The position numbers were made by a program, and so were the translations under genes. The notes beneath the pieces are model-generated. The model did not search any database, was not told where the DNA came from, and saw nothing but the letters and a program-made list of their open reading frames with translations. A DNA stretch of 19,651 nt, taken from contig JAGXHL010000044.1 in NCBI GenBank assembly GCA_024636215.1, forward strand, positions 1 through 19,651, given 5' to 3'. Positions 13,451-19,651 of this stretch are shown here, one piece after another. The stretch's first letter is position 1, and every line of letters starts with the position of its first letter. The stretch is from Deltaproteobacteria bacterium (GTDB lineage: Bacteria; Desulfobacterota; Desulfuromonadia; Desulfuromonadales; BM103).

Positions 13451-14680
13451 ATGAAGCGCTTGATCGCCCTTGATCTCGGCACCACAACTCTGGCAGGGCG
13501 TTTGCTCTCGGCATCAGGAGAGGTTCTGGCCGAAGCTCAGATCGCCAATCCTCAGCGGGAGCAAGCCACAGACATCCTGACGCGCTTGCAAAAGGCCGAT
13601 GAAGATGGCGGGGAGAGCCTGCAAGCGCTGCTGGTTGAGGCTCTGCGCTCATTGATCGCCACACTACTTGCCGACGCCGGTTGTCCCAGGCAGAACGTGG
13701 CAGCCCTGGCCGCAGCAGGCAACCCCGGCATGTCCTGCCTGTTGCAAAATCTTCCTGTGCGCTCATTGCTCTTGCCTCCGTACAAGCCGCCTTATCCTTA
13801 TAAAGAACTGCTATGCATTCCTGCCGCTGAACTGGACCTTGGCGTTCCTTGCCCTCTGGAAATCTTCCCTCTGGCCGCGGGGTTCGTGGGCGGAGACATG
13901 GTTGCCTGTCTGTTTGCTTTACAGGATGTTCAGCCGGGCACACTGTTGCTTGATCTCGGCACCAATGCTGAGCTTGCCAGCTGGGATGGCACTCGCTGGT
14001 GGGTGACTTCAGCCGCCGCTGGCCCTGCTTTTGAGGGTGGCAACATCGGCGCAGGCATGATTTTGACTGATGGTGCGGTGACCGATGTTCGTCTGATTAA
14101 TGATTCCCTGCAACTCAGCGTAGCCGGGAAGGGGTCGCCGCGCGGCCTGTGCGGCAGCGGCCTGGCCGCGTTGGTTGCGGCAGCTCGGCAGGGAGGTTTG
14201 ATCGATGTGAGCGGGCGCATTCGCTCTGCCGCTGAGGTCGAGACAAATCTTGGTCGCTACCTTGTGGAGCAAAACGGCGCCTGGGGAATTCGCTTTCATC
14301 GTGATGCCAGCAGTGCGTTGCTGCTGACACAGGACGATTTACGCAACTTTCAGCTGGCCAAGGGGGCGGTCAGAGCCGGGACGGAAGTCCTGCTTGACCG
14401 AGCCGGCTTCACACCGGAGAGTGTGTCCCGAGTCCTGGTGACAGGAGCGCTCGGCACGGCTTTGCCCGTTGAGGTTTTGAAAAGAGTTGCCTTGCTGCCG
14501 GAGGCCATGTTAGATAAAACCTCTTTTGTCGCGAACGGTGTGTTGGCGGGCCTGCAGGCCTATCTGACCGGCACCGACCCCCAGCAGAGGCTGGCTGCAC
14601 TGATGACAAAGATTCAGCCGTTGCCAATGTCCGGTACGCCTGCATTCGAGAAGCATTTCCTGGCCGCGCTGGAACTCTGA
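13451..14680 (+). CDS. RACo-like ASKHA-domain ATPase without the ferredoxin domain
   Basis: 409 aa, of the family of reductive activators of corrinoid proteins (RACo/DUF4445). ATP motifs are LDLGTTTLAG (phosphate 1, residues 7-16), LLLDLGTNAELA (phosphate 2, about 165-176), AAAGPAFEGGNIGAGM, GLCGSGLAALVAA and VLVTGALGTALP. The IANPQREQATDILTRL segment matches the family's 'NPQ...G-D-V-x-R-I' stretch. Full RACo proteins have an N-terminal [2Fe-2S] domain with a cysteine cluster; it is absent here, as the phosphate-1 motif starts at once. The protein may therefore need a separate electron donor or do something else. ATG 13451 is preferred; ATG 13436 is possible, and neither has a clear ribosome binding site. 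No corrinoid or CODH/ACS gene is nearby, so the target is unknown. Confidence 0.8.
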   Translation: MKRLIALDLGTTTLAGRLLSASGEVLAEAQIANPQREQATDILTRLQKADEDGGESLQALLVEALRSLIATLLADAGCPRQNVAALAAAGNPGMSCLLQNLPVRSLLLPPYKPPYPYKELLCIPAAELDLGVPCPLEIFPLAAGFVGGDMVACLFALQDVQPGTLLLDLGTNAELASWDGTRWWVTSAAAGPAFEGGNIGAGMILTDGAVTDVRLINDSLQLSVAGKGSPRGLCGSGLAALVAAARQGGLIDVSGRIRSAAEVETNLGRYLVEQNGAWGIRFHRDASSALLLTQDDLRNFQLAKGAVRAGTEVLLDRAGFTPESVSRVLVTGALGTALPVEVLKRVALLPEAMLDKTSFVANGVLAGLQAYLTGTDPQQRLAALMTKIQPLPMSGTPAFEKHFLAALEL

Positions 14681-14690
14681 TGAGGAGGGT

Positions 14691-14754
14691 GAATCGTTGA
14701 TTGTGAATCGTTGATCGTTGTAATGATTTAAACGATTCAACGATCAACGACCAA
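14691..14754. repeat. Inverted-repeat head of the purH leader array
   Basis: TCGTTGATCGTTG (14708-14720) is a perfect 13-bp inverted repeat of CAACGATCAACGA (14738-14750), with a 17-nt loop. Further GAATCGTTGATTGTG sequence to the left can extend the pairing imperfectly. The arms are the same 7-8 bp units as the array that follows, in opposite orientations. It begins 10 bases after the ASKHA gene stop and could act as a weak terminator or processing site. Confidence 0.75.
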
Positions 14755-14910
14755 CGATTCAACGATTCAACGATTCAACGATTCAACGATTCAACGATTC
14801 AACGATTCAACGATTCAACGATTTAACGATCAACGATCAACGATCAACGAACCACGAACCACGAACCACGAACCACGAACCACGAACCACGATCCACGAT
14901 CCACGATCCA
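14755..14910 (+). repeat. 21-unit block-structured tandem array immediately upstream of purH
   Basis: Uninterrupted units: CGATTCAA x8 (14755-14818), CGATTTAA x1, CGATCAA x3 (14827-14847), CGAACCA x6 (14848-14889), CGATCCA x3 (14890-14910). The period changes from 8 to 7 bp at 14827. Only two bases separate the last unit from the purH ribosome binding site AGGAG (14913-14917). There are no unique spacers, so it is not a CRISPR. Related arrays precede speA and purE. Confidence 0.95.
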
Positions 14911-14925
14911 ACAGGAGTTTCACAG

Positions 14926-16491
14926 ATGGCAGTCATCAAACGTGCACTGATCAGTGTTTCCGACAAAACCGGCATCGTCGATTTTGCCAAAGAATTGAGT
15001 CAATTCGGCGTGGAGATCCTGTCCACCGGGGGTACCGCCAGCATGATGCGCGAAGCGGGCCTGACGGTGAAAGATGTCTCCGAGCATACCGGTTATCCGG
15101 AGATGCTGGACGGCCGTGTCAAAACCTTGCACCCGAAGGTGCATGGCGGCCTGCTTGGCCTGCGGGACAACCCGGCACATGTCGCTAAAATGGCGGAGCA
15201 TGACATCACGCCGATCGATATGGTGGTGGTCAACCTCTATCCCTTCGAAGCCACCGTTGCTAATCCTGATTGTACCCTGGAGGAGGCCATCGAGAATATT
15301 GATATCGGCGGTCCGACCATGCTGCGCAGTGCGGCCAAGAACAACCAGTCGGTTACAGTGGTCATTGACCCCGCCGATTATGCCGTAGTGCTGGAAGAGA
15401 TGAAAGCCAACGCAGGCGATGTGTCGCGCGCAACCAACTTCCAGCTTGCCCTCAAGGTTTACCAGCGCACCTCGGCTTACGATGCCGCCATTTCCAACTG
15501 GCTTGGCAAGCGGGTTGATGCGGAAAGTGTCGATTTCCCGAGCGCTCTGACCTTTCAGTACCAGCGTACCGAGATCATGCGCTATGGTGAGAATCCCCAC
15601 CAGAAGGCGGCCTTCTATGTTGAGAACAACGTTGAAGAGGCGTCGATTGCAACGACAAGGCAGCTGCAGGGCAAGCAGCTCTCCTACAACAACATTGCCG
15701 ATACCGACGCGGCTCTTGAGTGTGTCAAGCAATACAACGAAGGTCCGGCCTGTGTCATTGTCAAACATGCCAATCCCTGTGGCGTCGCTTACGGCGAGAC
15801 GCTGCTCGATGCTTATCAGCGGGCCTTCAGCACCGATACCGAATCAGCCTTCGGCGGGATTATCGCCTTTAACCGCGAACTGGATGCAGACACGGCCCAA
15901 GCGATTGTCGACCAGCAGTTTGTTGAAGTGATCATCGCTCCAAAGGTCGGTGCCGGAGTCGATGAGATCATTGCCGCCAAGAAGAATGTCCGTCTGCTCG
16001 AGTGCGGCGAATGGACTGAGCAATCAGCCCCCCGCTTCGACCTAAAAAAAGTCAATGGCGGCATGCTGGTCCAGGAAACCGATCTGCAGTTGACGGCCGA
16101 ACTGAAGGTCGTCAGCAAGCGTCAACCGACCGAGCAGGAGATGAAGGATCTGCTCTTTACCTGGCGGGTCGCCAAGTTCGTCAAATCGAACGCCATCGTC
16201 TACGGCAAGGACGGCATGACGATCGGTGTTGGCGCCGGTCAGATGAGTCGCGTCAACTCGGCACGCATCGCAGCGATCAAAGCTGAGCACGCAGGCCTCG
16301 AAGTTAAAGACGCAGTCATGGCCTCCGATGCCTTCTTCCCCTTTCGGGATGGCATCGACAACGCCGCCGCGGTTGGCATCAGCGCCGTTATCCAGCCAGG
16401 TGGTTCGATTCGTGATGAAGAAGTCATTGCTGCCGCCGATGAGCATGGTATGGCGATGGTCTTCACCGGCATGAGGCATTTTAGACATTGA
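14926..16491 (+). CDS. purH: Bifunctional AICAR transformylase / IMP cyclohydrolase
   Basis: Last two steps of de novo IMP synthesis, formyl transfer to AICAR followed by ring closure. It is 521 aa, typical. The N-terminal cyclohydrolase (1-190) shows [42 protein letters not shown] and NLYPFE. The transformylase (200-521) shows [27 protein letters not shown], the catalytic Lys-His pair in [36 protein letters not shown] and the end [19 protein letters not shown] lies 8 bases before the ATG. It opens a purine block with purD and purE, but each gap contains repeats, and a MNT/HEPN pair separates it from purD. Confidence 0.98.
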   Translation: MAVIKRALISVSDKTGIVDFAKELSQFGVEILSTGGTASMMREAGLTVKDVSEHTGYPEMLDGRVKTLHPKVHGGLLGLRDNPAHVAKMAEHDITPIDMVVVNLYPFEATVANPDCTLEEAIENIDIGGPTMLRSAAKNNQSVTVVIDPADYAVVLEEMKANAGDVSRATNFQLALKVYQRTSAYDAAISNWLGKRVDAESVDFPSALTFQYQRTEIMRYGENPHQKAAFYVENNVEEASIATTRQLQGKQLSYNNIADTDAALECVKQYNEGPACVIVKHANPCGVAYGETLLDAYQRAFSTDTESAFGGIIAFNRELDADTAQAIVDQQFVEVIIAPKVGAGVDEIIAAKKNVRLLECGEWTEQSAPRFDLKKVNGGMLVQETDLQLTAELKVVSKRQPTEQEMKDLLFTWRVAKFVKSNAIVYGKDGMTIGVGAGQMSRVNSARIAAIKAEHAGLEVKDAVMASDAFFPFRDGIDNAAAVGISAVIQPGGSIRDEEVIAAADEHGMAMVFTGMRHFRH

Positions 16492-16551
16492 GGGCAGGGA
16501 CTGGGGACTGGGTTTTGCCAGACTCCAAGCCCTCAGTCCCTAGCCCCTGCC
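16492..16551. repeat. G-rich inverted repeat after purH
   Basis: The left arm 16492-16512 (GGGCAGGGACTGGGGACTGGG, here a 7-bp GGGACTG period) and the right arm 16530-16551 are imperfect inverted copies with a few G/A changes, around a TTTTGCCAGACTCCAAG loop. It starts right after the purH stop codon. Same lexicon as 8771-8930. It could end purH transcription, although there is no T-run after it. Confidence 0.75.
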
Positions 16552-16582
16552 TCATCGCTGCCCCCCCCTATGCGGAGGAAAC

Positions 16583-16924
16583 ATGCTGACAGAAGAACTC
16601 AAAGCTCAGCTGATTGAAAGGCTTAAAGCGACCGATCCCCACAAGATTATTTTATTCGGGTCGTATGCTCACGGCACCTCTCGTACGGAGAGTGACGTGG
16701 ACCTGTTGGTTGTCACGGATGACGATTTCCTGCCGGTGGATTTTGCAGAAAAAAACGCCATTTATCTTCGCGTCTCCAATGCGATCACCGAAATTGAAAA
16801 GCAGATTCCGATCGATTTGATCGTCCACACCAAGGCTATGCATCGGAAGTTTATCGAGATGGGGGGCCTGTTTTCCAAAACGATCACGACCGCCGGAAAG
16901 GTGTTGTATGAAAAAACTCACTGA
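16583..16924 (+). CDS. MNT-type minimal nucleotidyltransferase (probable antitoxin partner of the HEPN protein)
   Basis: 113 aa, a stand-alone nucleotidyltransferase domain. The signature GSX10DXD is exact: GSYAHGTSRTES followed by DVDLLVV (about residues 26-44). A third acidic residue lies in IPIDLIVHT (about 74-82). In the characterised MNT/HEPN modules such as Shewanella MntA-HepT, the nucleotidyltransferase adds AMP to the HEPN toxin and silences it. This one keeps all visible catalytic residues, so the same activity is plausible but unproven. GGAGG lies 4 bases before the ATG. It overlaps the HEPN gene by 17 bp, the usual sign of a translationally coupled two-gene module. It sits between purH and purD with no metabolic link to them. 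Confidence 0.88.
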   Translation: MLTEELKAQLIERLKATDPHKIILFGSYAHGTSRTESDVDLLVVTDDDFLPVDFAEKNAIYLRVSNAITEIEKQIPIDLIVHTKAMHRKFIEMGGLFSKTITTAGKVLYEKTH

Positions 16925-17297
16925 GGAATGGCTGAAAGCTGCAAAGGATGATCTGGATGTCATCGAGAGAATCTTAAACGATAAACATCTGTCTCACATC
17001 GTGGCCTTCCACGCGCAGCAGTGCATTGAGAAGGTTTTCAAGGCTCTTTTGGAAGAACATGATATTGAGACGCATAAAATCCATAACCTCGTGACCCTCT
17101 TTGGCAGGCTTGAAACCATCATTGGTGCGGAACTGGACTTGTCATTGTTGAAGACTCTTGATTCACTTTACATCGAGGCTCGGTATCCGGGAGAACTCGG
17201 GTTGCTGCCGGGTGGTCGTCCAACGCTGGCTGACGCCAGAAAATTCTATGAATATGCAAGCGGGATTTTTGCACGAGTGAACAAGCAACTCAGGTGA
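16908..17297 (+). CDS. HEPN-domain protein (probable toxin of the MNT/HEPN pair)
   Basis: 129 aa, all-helical HEPN domain of the COG2250 type: WLKAAKDDLDVIERIL, then AFHAQQCIEKVFKALL, THKIHNLVTLF and YIEARYPGE before a C-terminal helix with ARKFYEYASGIF. HEPN proteins of such pairs are often RNases with an RX4-6H motif. The only match here is in the first helix region (RILNDKH, about residues 21-27), not the usual place near the C-terminal half. Either the motif is degenerate or this member is a binding protein rather than an active RNase. AAAGG lies 6 bases before the ATG, within the end of the upstream MNT gene. Confidence 0.85.
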   Translation: MKKLTEEWLKAAKDDLDVIERILNDKHLSHIVAFHAQQCIEKVFKALLEEHDIETHKIHNLVTLFGRLETIIGAELDLSLLKTLDSLYIEARYPGELGLLPGGRPTLADARKFYEYASGIFARVNKQLR

Positions 17298-17318
17298 AGT
17301 CTGTCAGCCATTATGTCT

Positions 17319-17382
17319 AAGACACAAAGTTAAAATCTTAGGGTTTTGGACTTTCTTGGTGCCTCCGTGTCTTGGTGGCCAG
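17319..17382. repeat. CACCAAGA/CACGGAGG repeat between the HEPN gene and purD
   Basis: Read on the minus strand, 17380-17350 or so gives 8-bp units CACCAAGA, CACGGAGG, CACCAAGA, then AAGTCC. AAGACAC at the left (17319 onward) is complementary to GTGTCTT in the right part, so the region can fold back imperfectly. This wording is familiar from intergenic regions of many environmental bacteria. It ends about 10 bases before the purD ribosome binding site. Confidence 0.65.
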
Positions 17383-17403
17383 TTTTAGATTGGGAGTTTT
17401 TTG

Positions 17404-18675
17404 ATGAAAATACTGATTGTCGGAGGCGGTGGCCGCGAACATGCCCTGGTCTGGAAGATTGCCCAGTCGCCGCTGGTTGAAACGATCTACTGCGCGCCGG
17501 GCAACCCGGGTATTGCCGGTTTGGCCGATTGTGTGCATATCCCTGCTGATGATATCGAGGCCCTGCTTGATTTCGCCAGAGCTGAAAAAATCGGTCTGAC
17601 GATTGTTGGCCCGGAGGTCCCTCTGACTATGGGAATCGTTGATCGTTTTCAAGCTTCGGGATTGGAAATCTTTGGTCCGAACAAGGCGGCCGCCTGCATC
17701 GAAGGCAGCAAAAGCTTCTCCAAGGATTTGATGGCCAAGTATGCTATTCCCACCGCGGCCTACCGGACTTTTACCGAGCACGCTGCCGCCGTTGCCTACA
17801 TCAGGGAGCAGGGCGCACCGATTGTCGTCAAGGCTGACGGTCTGGCTGCCGGCAAGGGCGTCATCGTGGCCATGGATGAAGCACAGGCGATTGCTGCGGT
17901 TGACGACATCATGCTTGACAAGGTGTTTGGTGCTGCCGGTGCAAGCGTCGTCATCGAGGAGTTCATGGACGGTGAAGAGGCCTCCTTCTTCGCGTTTACC
18001 GATGGCAAGAATATCCTGCCGCTGGCGTCCTCCCAGGATCACAAGCGGGCTTACGATCATGACGAAGGGCCAAATACCGGCGGCATGGGCGCATATTCTC
18101 CGGCTCCGGTTGTCACGGCTCAGCTCCACGATGAAATTGTTGAGACGATCGTCAAGCCGACCATCGCAGGTATGGCCAGCGATGGTTGCCCTTACAGCGG
18201 GATTCTCTATGTCGGCCTGATGATCAAGGATGGCAAGCCGCGTGTTGTTGAATACAATGCCCGCTTCGGCGACCCGGAAGCTCAACCGTTGCTGATGCGG
18301 ATGAAGTCCGATATCGTGCCGGTTTTGCAAGCCTGTGCCCGTGGTAATCTGCAGCAGGATTCAATTGAGTGGCATGATAAGGCCGCTGTCTGCGTGGTTA
18401 TGGCCAGTGGCGGTTATCCGGGTAAATACGCCAAAGGCTTCGAGATCATGGGCCTGAACGATGTGCTGGCGATGGACGATGTGGTGGTTTTTCATGCTGG
18501 AACCAGCTTCGAAGACGGAAAAATCGTTAACACCGGCGGCCGTGTCCTCGGTGTCACCGGGCTGGGTAGCAGCGTTGCCGAGGCGATCGATTGTGCTTAC
18601 GGCGCCGTGGATAAGATTAACTGGAGCGGCGTTCAATTCCGCAAGGATATTGGTCGAAAGGCACTCAATCGATAA
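17404..18675 (+). CDS. purD: Phosphoribosylamine-glycine ligase (GAR synthetase)
   Basis: ATP-grasp ligase for step 2 of purine synthesis: phosphoribosylamine plus glycine and ATP to GAR. It is 423 aa, the standard length. The N-terminal domain begins MKILIVGGGGREHALVWKIA. The ATP-grasp region shows GSKSFSKDLMAKY, IVVKADGLAAGKGV, EEFMDGEEASFFAF, SSQDHKRAYDHDEGPNTGG, MGAYSP and EYNARFGDPEAQPLL (metal ligands). I choose ATG 17404, with GGAG 7 bases upstream, over the adjacent TTG at 17401. It is separated from purH by the MNT/HEPN pair and a repeat, and from purE by a 123-bp repeat-filled gap. Confidence 0.98.
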   Translation: MKILIVGGGGREHALVWKIAQSPLVETIYCAPGNPGIAGLADCVHIPADDIEALLDFARAEKIGLTIVGPEVPLTMGIVDRFQASGLEIFGPNKAAACIEGSKSFSKDLMAKYAIPTAAYRTFTEHAAAVAYIREQGAPIVVKADGLAAGKGVIVAMDEAQAIAAVDDIMLDKVFGAAGASVVIEEFMDGEEASFFAFTDGKNILPLASSQDHKRAYDHDEGPNTGGMGAYSPAPVVTAQLHDEIVETIVKPTIAGMASDGCPYSGILYVGLMIKDGKPRVVEYNARFGDPEAQPLLMRMKSDIVPVLQACARGNLQQDSIEWHDKAAVCVVMASGGYPGKYAKGFEIMGLNDVLAMDDVVVFHAGTSFEDGKIVNTGGRVLGVTGLGSSVAEAIDCAYGAVDKINWSGVQFRKDIGRKALNR

Positions 18676-18676
18676 A

Positions 18677-18784
18677 GCGGGGGCTGGAGGCTGGAAGGGA
18701 ACGTTGATCGTTCATTGTTCATCGTTCAACAAACAACGATCGATCCACGATAAACGATCCACGATAAACGATCCAACGATTCAA
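18677..18784 (+). repeat. Composite repeat (G-rich unit plus CGATCCA/CGATAAA array) directly in front of purE
   Basis: 18677-18699 is GGGGGCTGGAGGCTGG-like, the same lexicon as near speA/thiC. 18700-18731 contains inverted units (GTTGATCGTTCATTGTTCATC type). 18741-18784 is a clean array: CGATCCA, CGATAAA, CGATCCA, CGATAAA, CGATCCAA, CGATTCAA. The array then runs straight into CGGAGG, the purE ribosome binding site (18786-18790). The opposite orientations allow an imperfect leader hairpin. Confidence 0.85.
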
Positions 18785-18798
18785 CGGAGGTCAACCCA

Positions 18799-19317
18799 AT
18801 GCAAACACCCCCCCTCGTCGGTATCCTCATGGGAAGCGACAACGATTACGAGATTATGAAAGAGACGGCCGTGGCTTTGAACCAGTTCGGCATTCCCTTC
18901 GAAATGACAGTTTCCAGCGCCCATCGTACTCCGGAGCGTACAGCCAGAATAGTTCGAACAGCAAAAGAACGTGGCATCAAAATTCTGATTGCCGGAGCCG
19001 GTGCAGCCGCCCATCTGGCCGGAGTGGTTGCCGCTGAAACGACCCTGCCGGTTATTGCCGTGCCGATCGATGCGACGGCTCTCAACGGCATGGATGCTCT
19101 GCTGGCCATGGTGCAGATGCCTGCAGGAATCCCTGTGGCAACCATGGCGATCGGCAAGGCCGGCGCTCGTAATGCAGGGATCTTTGCGGCGCAGATGCTG
19201 GCTGTTGATAATGAAGAACTCAGTGAAAAGTTGGTGCAGTTTAAAGCCGACATGGCGGCAGGCGTTGAAGCCAAAGCAGAAGCGCTCAGACAGCGTCTAG
19301 CGCAGGATTTCGATTAG
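18799..19317 (+). CDS. purE: N5-carboxyaminoimidazole ribonucleotide mutase, class I PurE
   Basis: Converts N5-CAIR to CAIR in purine synthesis. It is 172 aa, in the normal range. Class I hallmarks are the N-terminal GILMGSDNDYEIM, SSAHRTPERT and the AGAAAHLAGVVAAETTLPVIAVP core with the catalytic histidine, followed by MQMP-like MVQMPAGIPVATMAIG and NAGIFAAQML. GGAGG lies 8 bases before the ATG. A class I PurE normally needs PurK (N5-CAIR synthetase), which is not in the window. No terminator is evident downstream. Confidence 0.97.
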   Translation: MQTPPLVGILMGSDNDYEIMKETAVALNQFGIPFEMTVSSAHRTPERTARIVRTAKERGIKILIAGAGAAAHLAGVVAAETTLPVIAVPIDATALNGMDALLAMVQMPAGIPVATMAIGKAGARNAGIFAAQMLAVDNEELSEKLVQFKADMAAGVEAKAEALRQRLAQDFD

Positions 19318-19360
19318 TTAACCCGTATAGGCTTTAGACAAACTTTCAGTCGCTGTTGTC

Positions 19361-19390
19361 TTGACAGCTGCAGATAATTCATATTAATTT
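19361..19390 (+). promoter_or_regulatory. Candidate promoter for the ResB-like gene
   Basis: A consensus TTGACA (19361-19366) is followed by an A/T-rich stretch holding TATTAA (19382-19387, 15-bp spacer) and TAATTT (19385-19390, 18-bp spacer). The -35 is perfect and the -10 is only approximate. It lies in the 160-bp gap between purE and the ResB-like start, so the latter probably has its own promoter. Confidence 0.45.
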
Positions 19391-19434
19391 GGTAAGAATT
19401 TCTGTCGAACCTGTTATGCGACAGTCTGATTTTT

Positions 19435-19459
19435 AGAGGGGGATAGGCGGGGCCCCTCT
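19435..19459 (+). other. Leader hairpin just upstream of the ResB-like ribosome binding site
   Basis: AGAGGGG (19435-19441) pairs perfectly with CCCCTCT (19453-19459) around an 11-nt loop. The ribosome binding site AGGAG starts 6 bases later (19465). It is not followed by a T-run, so it is more likely a leader structure that affects translation or mRNA stability than a terminator. Confidence 0.4.
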
Positions 19460-19477
19460 TCCCCAGGAGAAAATATT

Positions 19478-19651
19478 TTGAGTAAAGAAAAGAATTTTAG
19501 CGACGAGCTATGGGATTTTTTCTGTTCCCTGAAGCTTGCCATCATCACCTTGATCCTGCTGGCAACGACCTCGATTATCGGGACGGTGATTGAGCAGAAC
19601 AAGACGCCCCAGGAGTACATGCAGAACTACGGTATGAGCGAGTCGACCTAC
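19478..19651 (+). CDS. resB: ResB-like cytochrome c maturation protein, N-terminal part (cut by window edge)
   Basis: 58 codons run off the right end. The sequence begins (M)SKEKNFSDELWDFFCSLKLAI, then one hydrophobic segment at about residues 19-38 and GTVIEQNKTPQEYMQNYG. The 'W-x-F-F-x-S-x-K-L-A-I' cytoplasmic lead-in, first membrane helix and 'G-T-x-I-x-Q' exit are typical of ResB/Ccs1, a membrane protein of the system II haem-attachment machinery that works with ResC/CcsA. The start is TTG with AGGAG 8 bases upstream; there is no in-frame ATG before the membrane segment. Only the N-terminus is visible, so the family call rests on this pattern. Confidence 0.75.
   Translation, partial: MSKEKNFSDELWDFFCSLKLAIITLILLATTSIIGTVIEQNKTPQEYMQNYGMSESTY

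Noticed and set aside
13323..13943. 206-codon minus-strand open frame over the alr end and the ASKHA gene start
   Set aside because: It overlaps conserved coding on the other strand and its product has no recognisable features.
14409..14762. Minus-strand open frames at 14409-14762 and 14510-14740 reaching into the repeat array
   Set aside because: Their N-termini are translations of CAACGATT-type repeats and the rest is antisense to the ASKHA gene.
14755..14910. CRISPR array
   Set aside because: Units are 7-8 bp and directly adjacent with no spacers, and no cas gene is present.
14920..15768. 282-codon minus-strand open frame opposite purH
   Set aside because: Antisense shadow of the IMP cyclohydrolase region.
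17338..18330. 330-codon minus-strand open frame opposite purD
   Set aside because: Antisense to ATP-grasp motifs; its C-terminal TKTRRHQESPKP is just the translated intergenic repeat, a common source of spurious proteins.

Overview
The window reads as chromosomal DNA of a Gram-negative, probably anaerobic bacterium. The best guess is a Desulfuromonadia/Geobacter-type lineage (former Deltaproteobacteria). This is inferred from gene content and not proven: a long GAPDH with an N-terminal extension, a class II aldolase, the carboxy(nor)spermidine polyamine route, a short anaerobe-type ThiC, a CooT-like protein, a RACo-like ASKHA protein and a ResB-type cytochrome c maturation protein. Almost everything is core metabolism.

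Layout. The left edge (1-120) holds the start of a probable transposase gene and a hairpin that looks like an insertion-sequence end. Next come a leftward GAPDH gene and a divergent rightward class II fructose-bisphosphate aldolase gene. A strong bidirectional terminator separates the aldolase gene from a leftward lipoprotein gene of the ChaN type with a PDZ domain. From 4365 to 8770 lies a rightward polyamine cluster: carboxynorspermidine synthase, carboxynorspermidine decarboxylase and biosynthetic arginine decarboxylase. Convergent to it is the leftward thiamine unit: a TPP riboswitch with an intrinsic terminator, then a ThiE-ThiD fusion, then ThiC. Upstream of the riboswitch on the same strand is a 61-residue CooT-like gene. 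Divergent from that are alanine racemase and a stand-alone RACo-like ASKHA ATPase. The right third is a purine block, purH - (MNT/HEPN toxin-antitoxin-like pair) - purD - purE. The window ends in the first 58 codons of a ResB-like gene.

The genes are ordinary; the gaps are the striking part. Six intergenic gaps hold degenerate, short-period (7-8 bp) tandem repeats from at least four sequence families: CGATTCAA/CGATCCA/CGAACCA, GGGGCTAGGGACTG, GTGAAAG and CACCAAGA/CACGGAGG. They often form imperfect inverted repeats. In three places (speA, purH, purE) the array stops only 0-2 bases before the ribosome binding site of the next gene. In two places (ends of thiED and thiC) a repeat arm supplies the last codons of the protein. 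The largest array, in front of purH, has 21 consecutive units that change sequence and period (8 to 7 bp) in blocks. This resembles the short tandemly repeated repetitive sequences known from cyanobacteria and is the best candidate here for something not properly described.

No rRNA, tRNA or CRISPR array was seen. No stretch longer than 300 bases lacks a gene; the longest gap (14681-14925) is filled by the repeat array.
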